A stretch of 64,000 nt of DNA from JASGTU01 sp963821815 (GTDB taxonomy: Bacteria; Chloroflexota; Anaerolineae; Caldilineales; Caldilineaceae). The stretch spans positions 840,297 to 904,296 of the forward strand of contig CAWGFG010000002.1 in NCBI GenBank assembly GCA_963821815.1, given 5' to 3'. A program made the position numbers and the translations under genes. The notes below the pieces were generated by a model. It did no database searches. It saw only the letters and a program-made list of their open reading frames with translations, and had not been told where the DNA came from. Shown here piece by piece: positions 9,324 through 18,090 of this stretch (position 1 is the stretch's first letter; each line of letters starts with the position of its first letter).

Positions 9324-10115
9324 CTATCCAATACACCGTGACCTATTAGTTTTACAGAAACAAATTTGCATTATCTTGGACATCAGGTTTTTCTGTTGGG
9401 GTACATTTAGCGTTGACGGGTGGTGAACCGCTTTGGTTATTATGTCGGCCTGCTGAGTTGAATTATAGACGCGTACCGAGGAGGTTGAACCGGCTGTATT
9501 GCTGACATTCGCAAGGCCTTTTTGTTTGGTGGTGTGAGGTTCGTGTATTGTCCCGCCTCCGGAATATTCAACAATCCACTTGGCTAGCTGACTTCGGTCC
9601 ACCAGAATACAATTGTTGGCTTTAGCCAGTTTCCGGGCAGCGGTGGTAAATGTACTGTTGGTGACCACCATCGTACTAGAACAGCGATAGAACTGTCTGC
9701 CTCCTACGACTTCACTTACTGCTTTCGGAGATACCGAGTTCGAATACCGCTTGACTTGCACCGCGATCTTGTTGCCATCCTTCATGGCAATTACATCGAC
9801 GCCATAATCACCTGAAGGTGGTGTAACGGTTACTGAGTAACCCTGTGCCTTCATGAGTCTTCCAACATACTTCTCAAATTCAAGGCCTTCCATATGATCA
9901 ACATCTGCCAGACGCAATGACTTATCTAGAATTTGAGCTTGTCGTTTACTTGATATCCAGACTAGTATGAATATAACGATGGCAGCGACAAACAGGCCGA
10001 AAGTTATCTTTAGGGCAGGAACAAAGCCTACACCAAGTATCATTAAGAGCGTAGGTATTCCTGCAAATACACAGCCAATTCCCTGACCTACATTGCCGTC
10101 AGACTTCTTACTCAT
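9324..10115 (-). CDS. Membrane-anchored Mrr-type restriction endonuclease, C terminus replaced by IS sequence
   Basis: The ATG at 10115 gives MSKKSDGNVGQG. Two hydrophobic segments follow (residues about 10-50), then the Mrr/RecB-like nuclease fold. The catalytic core is DYGVDVIAMKDGNKIAVQVK, with the Asp and the Q-x-K characteristic of Mrr_cat. After it come FYRCSSTMVVTNSTFTTAAR and the expected CILVDRSQLAKWI. Members of this family attack methylated or foreign DNA. Some carry a C-terminal zinc ribbon, which is missing here. The last 15 or so residues are encoded by the inverted-repeat end of IS256 copy 1, so the gene was cut by the insertion. The nuclease core itself is complete and might still act. 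Confidence 0.75.
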   Translation of the reverse strand: MSKKSDGNVGQGIGCVFAGIPTLLMILGVGFVPALKITFGLFVAAIVIFILVWISSKRQAQILDKSLRLADVDHMEGLEFEKYVGRLMKAQGYSVTVTPPSGDYGVDVIAMKDGNKIAVQVKRYSNSVSPKAVSEVVGGRQFYRCSSTMVVTNSTFTTAARKLAKANNCILVDRSQLAKWIVEYSGGGTIHEPHTTKQKGLANVSNTAGSTSSVRVYNSTQQADIITKAVHHPSTLNVPQQKNLMSKIMQICFCKTNRSRCIG

Positions 10116-11201
10116 TTTAATACTGCTCGATCTGCTAGTGGTGGTGTTTCTCACTATTCTGACAAGATATTTGCGCATGCGGCTACGGGCATTCGTTGTG
10201 TATCTGGTTCCGAATATGGCACTTCGAGAGTTATCCCGACGGCAATTTGGTTCGCTGGGACAAAAAAAGTTGTTGGCTGAGAAACCCTGAATGAATTGCG
10301 TGTAAGTTAGCGAGTAAGAAAATCCTGTAAGTGCTGATACCAAATGTCGTCCTGGAGTATTAGGCAAGGTAACGATGTGTCGTCGCATAGCGGCTTCATG
10401 GTGAACTATACGAAACTAAACCGATTTTACTGAGTCGCGCCCGAGAATTGATTCGCAGTAGGATCGGGGTGATTCCCTCCTTTCACCAGTGGGATGTCTA
10501 GGTAACGCCAGTCACCTCAAGTCGGCGTACATAATAATGGTAAACTCTAGATGTGAAAATCATAAAGGCTACACTGTGAACAAGCCAACATCGTGACGGA
10601 ATCAATCATTCAGGTATTCGGAATACACTGGGACTACGAAAAGGACTGTACTCGCTAAACCCATTATATCGGAGTTTGTGTTGCCAACGTCATGCTTGCA
10701 TATTCCAGTGTTTCGATAAGGGGGGCAATGTGTACGCGTTACAACAGTGTCCATTTTGCCATCTTTATGAGCGAGTTCATGAGTTGCAAAGATCTGTCCG
10801 TTTACCAAGTCACGGCTATGCACCATATTGACCTACCGGTGTTCCAACACCTGTTTCGCAAGATATCGCGGGGCGAAGAATTAACCTAGTTGTGGACAAA
10901 CGCGGATTCACGGATACCCTTGTGTCATGTCTGTCCGCGTGTTTTTTCCAGGTTATTATTCGGATATGTGCTCCGTCCAGGTAGTGACTCCATAAGGGGT
11001 AAACAATCGACAGCGGGCTATGCCTTGCTGCTGTGACTGTTGACAAGATAACATAATGAGTAGATTGCTTCCTGAAGCCAGCTAAATCAGGATCTAGTAT
11101 TCCTGTTTGATATATGTACGTTATCCGACCGAATCGTCTTCCTCGATTTGGCGCTACAATTGATCCTTAGATCGCAACCAATATTAATTCAAAATGCCCA
11201 G
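10116..11201. other. About 1.1 kb without a recognisable gene
   Basis: Several short open frames exist on both strands (for example 10602-10826 and 10816-11046 minus, 10692-10889 plus). None resembles a known family or has a convincing ribosome-binding site. The promoter of the downstream three-gene operon should lie in the last few hundred bases, but I could not identify it. Confidence 0.4.
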
Positions 11202-12435
11202 ATGATATCCACATTTACATGGCTTGATTATTCAGATCGAGATCGTCGCAAAATGCTCGATGTGATCGATCTGTTCGACGATCAGACGACACGCGATGAA
11301 TTGGGAATCGGTGTCGTGCGCGACACACTGGCAGATCTTCTGTTTCCGGGCACAAGCACTATCCAGACCCGGGCACGATACTTCCTCTTCGTCCCTTGGA
11401 TCTATCAAGAATTGGAACGACGTCGAGTTCCCTCAGCGCAGATCGCAGTGCGATCACGACGAGGTGAAACCGATTTGATCGAACCCTTGCGTGCATCAGG
11501 CGAGAGCGGCATCGTGGGCGAACGCTCTGGTCGGGCGGTGCAGCGGTTGCCGAGCAGCATCTACTGGCAAGGTTTGGGTACATGGGGAATTCGTCAGTTT
11601 CGCGGGTCACAGGCGCAGTATCATGCCTATGTCGACACATATTACCGCAGTATTGCAATCGGATACCGGAATGACGATGGCGAGTTGATAGAATCAGGAG
11701 CGACATCCAACTGGCATGTCGGACTGCCCAAGCCGCCTAATGGCTTTCCAGCTTCCGTCACGTTTGCGTTATCGGCCGAGGAGGCAGACTATCTTAGCGA
11801 ACGTATTACCATAAACGTGCCGACTAGCCTTTTGGCCTTCTTGGTGAGCCATTCTGACATCTCGACGCATGTAGATTTCCCGTGGCAACACCCGCTCACG
11901 CTTGATCTTCCCATAACACTGAGATCTCAGCTCGTCCACGCACGCTGTTTCTCAGAAACTATGCATGGTGCTGTGTTGCTGTACAACCTGATGCTGGCAG
12001 AACTGGCCGATGCTGAGGAACTTGTTGAAATCTATCGGGAGGAGCTATTTATCTGGGAAGAGTCCCTCGACACCAGCGCCGGCTTGTTATCGGCTTGGGA
12101 CCGGTCACGGTTTTGGGCCGTTGTCCGGCGGCAGAATCCACGGCTATCGCCTATCACCCAGCAGTTTGCAAATCGATGGATGGACATGGCATTGTCCCAC
12201 CATTCGATTGTAGAATTCTCCAGAAACGGAGAGGCCCGTGATCTCATTCGCCAACGTGAACTAAGGCTGAAACGCTCCCTGGCGCGCTTGACCGAATCTG
12301 CGCGCGCTGGAACTATGGAATGGCGCGGCAGGCATTGATCAGCTCAGTTACCGCTGGCGCAATGTGCAGAATATCTTGAATGACATCTTAAGCGGCCAGA
12401 GCCAGGAGACTCAGGCCGAGGTTTTCCATGCTTGA
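11202..12435 (+). CDS. DUF6361 family protein, first gene of a helicase/nuclease operon (frame change near the 3' end)
   Basis: The product matches DUF6361: MISTFTWLDYSDRDRRKML at the start, then DELGIGVVRDTLADLLFPG and STIQTRARYFLFVPWIYQEL, the most conserved block. The ATG at 11202 is chosen because family members start with this (M)xSTFxWLDY motif. A longer open frame from 11148 has no such support. Its biochemical role is unknown. Reading in frame ends at 12338. A single frame change near 12305 restores a family-like tail, LWNGAAGIDQLSYRWRN, ending at 12435 and overlapping the next start by eight bases. That overlap implies translational coupling. The gene always appears here with the nuclease and helicase partners, so a joint function is likely. 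Confidence 0.8.
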
Positions 12436-14327
12436 CCCAGGCAGCCGACGCCATTTACTCGAAACACTACGTCCTCCAGCTGGCTATGCACTCGATTATG
12501 CCGTGGGTACAACCTATTCGCTGGATCTGTTAGCGCTTCTGACGGCCCCACTGGCCTTTACTATGCTTCACTGGGAGGAAGACGTCGACGGAGCCACTAC
12601 CGATCCGATTGCATTGTTGGAATCCATCCGGCGCAATGCGGGCCAGATCGCAATCTTCTGCCAGGCGGGTCAGATCGCCGTGCCGAAGTCCAGTCAGTTA
12701 CTTTACGGGTATCTGGAGTCATCCGTACATGAGGTGACACCTCAAAATACGGATCGCGCCTTCCATCCAAAAGTTTGGGCATTGCGATATCGGCCAAGTT
12801 CTGAGGATGACGCCGTGCGCTATCGACTTCTCTGCATGAGCCGCAATCTGACCTTCGACCGCAGCTGGGATACAGCACTCGTGCTTGAAGGCGAGCTGAC
12901 CAACCGACAGCTGGGGTACGGCTCAAATCGCCCTCTGGGTGAATTCTTCACAGCCTTGCCCAATTTGGCCATTCATCCTTTAGCCGGGAATGTGGCTGCA
13001 CGTGTGGAAGAGATCGGCGCGGAAATCAGGCGCGTTCGGTTTCATCCACCTGCCGGCTTTGAAGAAGTATCTTTCCACCCTATCGGGTTTACGCATAGTC
13101 GTCAATGGCCGTTCGGTCGCGAGGCAGACCGACTGCTGGTAATTTCCCCATTTGTGGCTGATCCGTTCTTAACGGAGTTGTCCCGTCAAGCTCAGCAGAG
13201 CATTCTCGTATCCCGGCTGGACAGTTTACAAACCGCCAATCAGGCAACTTTGGCGGAATTCGACGAAGTGTTTGTGCTGAACGATGCTGCCAATGTAGAG
13301 GTCGCCGATCCAGATAACGAGAATGCAGTCCCTGACGGTGCCGAAGAATCGGCAGCATCTGAGTATGACTTGATCGATACTACACTGCACGGTCTGCACG
13401 CCAAATTGTATGTCCTTGATCGGGGGTGGTATACGGACATTTGGACCGGTTCAGCCAACGCGACCAATGCGGCCTTTCACGGTAATGTGGAATTCTTGGT
13501 GCGGTTGCACGGCAAGAAATCTCAAGTCGGGATTGATAAAATTCTAGGTACACTAGATGAGCCAGAACTGCGCAGGCTACTGGAACAGTACCACCCGGCA
13601 GCAGAGGCTCCACAAGATCGGGTGGCAGAGACATTGGAACAGTTGATCGACGCTGCCCGTCGCTCCATTGTTGGCGCTCGCATGAGTGGAGAGGTGACTA
13701 CTCTCGAGAGAAGTGATCAGTACTCTGTGTCACTCAAGCCTCTTGAGGAACTGGAGCTTCAGGGGCAAGTACAGATCTCTGCTTGGCCCATTACTCTGCG
13801 TCCAGAAACGGCGGCACGAGTCCTTGAACCTAATCGATTCTCCGATGTTCTTGTCGAATTCAGCGGGATGTCATTTGAGGCCCTGACAAGGTTCTTCGCC
13901 TTCGAGATCACGGTGACCGTTGAGGGCAGAGTGCGGCGGAGTGGCTTTGTACTAAACATACCATTGAGTGGATTACCTGAAGACCGCAATGAACGGCTGT
14001 TGAACGCAATGCTGAAAAACAAAGCCCAAGTGCTGCGCCTTATCCTTCTCCTGCTTATGGAAGGCGAGACGACAGTGCCTGCCCTTCTGGATGCATTGGA
14101 CGATGATCTGGCTAACCATAGATCAGGGTCTGCCGGTATCGGGCAGATTCCCCTGTTTGAAACGTATGATACGTTCACTGGACCGCGACCCTGGTCGGCT
14201 GGATGCCGTGGAAACGCTCATCACCCAACTTCGGAAGACTGCAGAAGGCTGCAGCCTGCTCCCTGATCAGTTTGAAGCAATCTGGAACCCGATCTGGGCA
14301 GCGCGCCAGAAGATACGAGAGCATTGA
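12428..14327 (+). CDS. Phospholipase-D-like nuclease of the DUF6361 operon (frame change near 14166)
   Basis: Second gene of the operon. It carries two PLD/HKD-type motifs: FHPKVWALRY (near residue 112) with CMSRNLTFDRSWD after it, and HGLHAKLYVLDRGW followed by WTGSANATNAAF (near residue 323). These form the phosphodiesterase active site of nucleases such as DrmC- or BfiI-like proteins. The open frame runs to 14266, but the true C terminus is in another frame after one extra base near 14166: MIRSLDRDPGRLDAVETLI through FEAIWNPIWAARQKIREH, with the stop at 14325-14327. One base separates that stop from the helicase start. DNA cleavage is the likely activity, guided or powered by the helicase. 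Substrate is inferred, not shown. Confidence 0.82.
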
Positions 14328-14328
14328 T

Positions 14329-17300
14329 ATGGAACAATATCCAGACCCAGAGCCTGTTCTTGCAGGACTAAAGAATTTCCAACGCCGCACGGTCGATTAT
14401 GTCTTTCAGCGATTGTATCAGGATGAGGATGCTACCCGTCGATTCCTGATAGCGGACGAAGTGGGGCTTGGCAAAACTCTAGTCGCCCGCGGACTTATTG
14501 CGTGTGCTGTAGAGCACCTGTGGAATCAGGTTGGCCGAATAGACATCGTCTACATCTGCTCTAGTGCTGATATCGCCCGGCAGAACGTGAATCGGCTCAA
14601 CATAACGGGAAACCGAGACTTTACCCTGCCTTCCCGAATTACATTGTTACCGACAAAAGTACAGCAACTGGATCAGCAGCGGTTAAATTTCATATCGCTG
14701 ACACCGAGTACGTCTTTGGATCTAAAGTCATCAACAGGTACCTGGCAAGAGCGTGCCCTCCTTTATCACCTCTTGGACAAAGCGTGGGGACTTCAGGGAG
14801 TAGCCCCGCTGAATGTGTTGCAGGCTAGTATGGGACGAGAGCGATTTCGCAGTTGGACGTCACACTTTGAAGACTGGTACCACATCGATACAGACTTAGA
14901 ACAGCAATTTGCCGACTTACTTGAACACGATTGTAGGTCAGACAGAATCGGAGGCAAGGAGGATCTGCGTACACGATTTGAGAGGCTATGTGATGAATTC
15001 CGCTTTATCCGCATAGAACAGAATCTGCCGGAACCTGTGCGTGCTGAACGCAACAATGTTGTGGGGTCGCTGCGAACGTTGCTTGCCAAGACGTGTATCT
15101 CATCGCTCGAACCCGACCTCATTATCCTGGACGAATTTCAACGTTTCAAGCATCTGCTGGAGAGCAACTCAGAGACTGGGCTGCTGGCCCAGGATCTCTT
15201 CAACTATACGGATGAACACGCACAGGCTAAAGTCGTGTTGCTCTCGGCAACGCCCTATAAAATGTATACGATTGACGAGGAACAAGACGAAGACCACTAC
15301 AAGGACTTTCTTCGTACAGTTGACTTCTTGCTTGAGAGTCCCGAGAAGTCCACGCAGTTTGCCAAGCTACTTCAGGACTACCGCAAAGAACTTCTGCGCC
15401 TACACTTTGGACAGGTTGAAAAAGCGGAGGTTCTGAAAAAGCAGATAGAAGAAACGCTGCAGAAAATCATGGTACGCACGGAACGGCTAGCCGTTCGCGG
15501 CGATCGCAATGGCATGTTGACTATCGCAAACGGCACAAAGCCTGTGGTCCAGGCCCAGGATATCTCCGACTACCTAGCATTGCAGAATGTTGCACGGCAA
15601 CTGGCACAGCCCGATACATTGGAGTTCTGGAAGTCGGCTCCCTACCTGCTCAGCTTCATGGAAGATTACAAACTCAAGCGAACGCTAGAACTTCAGATTG
15701 CATTGGGTTCCGTCAGACCTGAACTTGACAAAGCGCTTTCAAATCATAGCGAGCTGTTCCTTGAACAAGCGGAAATCGCGCAGTACTTTGCAGTCGACCC
15801 GCACAATGCGCGTATGCGCAGTCTTTTGCACGACACCATCGATGCCGGTATGTGGCAACTGCTGTGGATGCCACCGTGTCTTCCCTACTATCAACTGTCG
15901 GGACCGTTTGCTATCGTCCATGAGAGATCGGTTACAAAGAGACTGGTCTTCTCGTCCTGGCGCGTTGTTCCGAAAGCCATTGCAACACTTGCCAGTTATG
16001 CAGCTGAGCGGAACATGATACGTTCGTTCGACCACGAAGATCCGGAAAATACAGTAGAAGCTAGGCGGCGACGGCGTCCGATGTTACGGTTTGCGCGCAG
16101 CGAAGGTCGCCTAAGTAACATGACTACTCTGGGCATTATTTATCCAAGTTTCGTGCTTGCCGAAGTTGGTGATCCGCTCGAGACAGTTGGCACGTACGCC
16201 GGCGAAAGCGAGGGTCTGACAGCCGAACAGATATTGAAGATTATTGAAGACCGTATTGAAGGCAGACTGGCGCGACTTGACGTAGACGTAAAAGAGGGTG
16301 GTCCTGTCGACGAATCTTGGTACTGGGCGGCGCCTTTGATGTTGGATAGACTAGAGGACAGAGTCGTTGCTGAAGCTTGGTTTGATAACGAGTCGCTGGC
16401 CACAGACTGGTCCGCAGGCGACGAGAATGACCAGGAAGAAGGCGATGACGTCGACTCGACAGCACAATCCGCATGGGCAGAACATGTGGCAATGGCTGAA
16501 GACATCATGCGTAACCGTCCCACAATGGGACCAAAGCCTGCAAACCTCGTCCAAGTTCTGGCACAGATGGCGTTGAGTAGTCCAGGAATCGTGGCACTGC
16601 GAGCCTTGTCGCGTGTGGCTGGAGGACAAACGTGCCTTCGTCTGCCCGTGCACCGTATTTACGCGGGTCAAATCGCCTGGGCCTTTCTCACACTCTATAA
16701 CTTACCCGAGTCAATGGCGCTGATCCGCAGCGATGTATGGAATAACGAGCTGCCTGACAACGAACCGTACTGGCAGCGAGCACTGCGCTACAATATAGCG
16801 GGAAACATTCAAGCGGTCCTTGATGAGTATGTCCACCTGTTAAAGGAAGCGCTAGGTCTTCTTGACCAGCAAGATGAGAAGGTGGCTGGCGCTATCAAGG
16901 AGGCTGTACGTGCCGCCTTGGCCCTACGCACGGTCAGTCTGAGTGTCGACGATGTCAGGGTGGCAGCCGACACTTCCCGGGTCAGCGTGAATCGGTATCG
17001 ACTGCGCAGCCGATTTGCCTTGCGCTACGGTGACAGCCAGTCAGATGACGGCAAGCAGGGCATGCGTGCTGACCAGGTGCGCGGCGCCTTTAACTCTCCC
17101 TTCTGGCCATTCATTTTGGCCACAACGTCGGTAGGCCAAGAGGGTCTAGACTTCCACATGTACTGCCACGCAGTTGTGCATTGGAATCTGCCGTCAAATC
17201 CGGTCGATCTGGAACAAAGGGAGGGTCGTGTCCACCGCTATAAGGGTCACGCGGTACGCAAGAATTTGGCACAAGTACATCGATCTGCAGCGCTCAACGG

Positions 17301-17625
17301 TTGTGTTTCCGATCCGTGGACAGCAATGTTTGAGGTAGCAGCCCGTGAATCTGACACGCAGTTAGAGCCCTTCTGGGTCTACTCGATAGAGGGAGGTGCG
17401 AAGATCGAGCGCCATGTGCCAACGCTGCCGTTGAGCAGGGATTATCAGCGATTCATACAGCTGCGTAAATCATTGGCGGTCTACCGCATGGTGCTCGGCC
17501 AGAGCCGCCAGGAAGACATGTTGGCCTACTTGATGCAGAACTTGCCGGAATCAGAGATAGCGGGAGTGGCCGACAAACTGCGCATGAATTTGGAACCGCC
17601 CAACGTAACTTCGTCGAAAGAATAG
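14329..17625 (+). CDS. Large SNF2/RapA-like superfamily 2 helicase
   Basis: 1098 residues from the ATG at 14329, intact. Motif I is ADEVGLGKT (residues 42-50). Motif II has the form LDEFQRF (near 267), motif III is LLSATPYKMY (near 306), motif V is TSVGQEGLDFHMY (near 935) and motif VI is QREGRVHRYKGHA (near 963). A long insertion separates the two RecA lobes, as in helicases of DISARM-like and other nuclease-helicase defence systems. It probably translocates on double-stranded DNA and passes substrate to the PLD nuclease encoded immediately upstream. The ORF starts one base after the nuclease stop, so the two are surely co-expressed. The presence of all ATPase motifs argues that this operon was under selection recently. 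Confidence 0.92.
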   Translation: MEQYPDPEPVLAGLKNFQRRTVDYVFQRLYQDEDATRRFLIADEVGLGKTLVARGLIACAVEHLWNQVGRIDIVYICSSADIARQNVNRLNITGNRDFTLPSRITLLPTKVQQLDQQRLNFISLTPSTSLDLKSSTGTWQERALLYHLLDKAWGLQGVAPLNVLQASMGRERFRSWTSHFEDWYHIDTDLEQQFADLLEHDCRSDRIGGKEDLRTRFERLCDEFRFIRIEQNLPEPVRAERNNVVGSLRTLLAKTCISSLEPDLIILDEFQRFKHLLESNSETGLLAQDLFNYTDEHAQAKVVLLSATPYKMYTIDEEQDEDHYKDFLRTVDFLLESPEKSTQFAKLLQDYRKELLRLHFGQVEKAEVLKKQIEETLQKIMVRTERLAVRGDRNGMLTIANGTKPVVQAQDISDYLALQNVARQLAQPDTLEFWKSAPYLLSFMEDYKLKRTLELQIALGSVRPELDKALSNHSELFLEQAEIAQYFAVDPHNARMRSLLHDTIDAGMWQLLWMPPCLPYYQLSGPFAIVHERSVTKRLVFSSWRVVPKAIATLASYAAERNMIRSFDHEDPENTVEARRRRRPMLRFARSEGRLSNMTTLGIIYPSFVLAEVGDPLETVGTYAGESEGLTAEQILKIIEDRIEGRLARLDVDVKEGGPVDESWYWAAPLMLDRLEDRVVAEAWFDNESLATDWSAGDENDQEEGDDVDSTAQSAWAEHVAMAEDIMRNRPTMGPKPANLVQVLAQMALSSPGIVALRALSRVAGGQTCLRLPVHRIYAGQIAWAFLTLYNLPESMALIRSDVWNNELPDNEPYWQRALRYNIAGNIQAVLDEYVHLLKEALGLLDQQDEKVAGAIKEAVRAALALRTVSLSVDDVRVAADTSRVSVNRYRLRSRFALRYGDSQSDDGKQGMRADQVRGAFNSPFWPFILATTSVGQEGLDFHMYCHAVVHWNLPSNPVDLEQREGRVHRYKGHAVRKNLAQVHRSAALNGCVSDPWTAMFEVAARESDTQLEPFWVYSIEGGAKIERHVPTLPLSRDYQRFIQLRKSLAVYRMVLGQSRQEDMLAYLMQNLPESEIAGVADKLRMNLEPPNVTSSKE

Positions 17626-18090
17626 TCCTTATTCTACTAATTTATAAAATTAACTAAAGGGACGTGTTCAATTACCAACAGGTCCTTGACCCTGTCACTA
17701 CATCGGTTGAAGGTCTTGTCGAAAAACCGTTCGAATCACATTGTTCGGTTCATCTAGTACCGGATTATTCCCATTATAAATAGTACAGGTTAGGGTAAGT
17801 CTACACCTGGGGGCGGCGCACCGATCAGAAGCTTGAACGGCTGCAACACCGACGGCATGATATCCTGAATCAGGATTCTCGCCAGACCTGGTGTTAGGAA
17901 CTAACGATCGCAATTCAGCGCTTGACCGGGTATAGCAGGACGAGATTGATTTCAACTCTGCCATAATTTAAGATATTGCCCGATGGTGGCAGTATAGTCT
18001 GCTTCTCCGATATATCTCCTATGTTTCTTCCGGAGGGGTGTGCTGAACGCAGTAACCTATACAAATTAATATTTGTTGTATGATGCTGCC
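17626..18090. other. Convergent intergenic region, nothing recognised
   Basis: About 465 bp between the helicase stop and the end of the minus-strand mosaic gene. The part just after the helicase is AT-rich. I see only a weak short inverted repeat near 17680 and no strong terminator or gene. Confidence 0.4.

Larger units (their letters stand above)
7889..9374 (+). mobile_element. IS256-family insertion sequence, copy 1
   Basis: A single-transposase element. Near its left end is GTTTCTGTAAA (7903-7913), and near its right end the inverted counterpart TTTTACAGAAAC (9350-9361). Further inside, GGTCATGGTGTAT on the left and ATACACCGTGACC on the right are also inverted. A second diverged copy lies at about 60.79-62.28 kb in the same orientation. 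No target duplication is visible around this copy. Exact tips are uncertain by a few bases and were set by analogy with copy 2. Confidence 0.8.

Noticed and set aside
7870..9383. Target duplication for IS256 copy 1
   Set aside because: No 8-9 base match found at any plausible position of the ends.
10440..10520. Possible tRNA-like sequence
   Set aside because: No T-arm consensus or cloverleaf could be drawn.
10602..11046. Short minus-strand open frames before the defence operon
   Set aside because: No ribosome-binding site, family motif or continuity; likely chance.
17670..17700. Weak inverted repeat after the helicase gene
   Set aside because: Stem too short and no T tract; not a supportable terminator.
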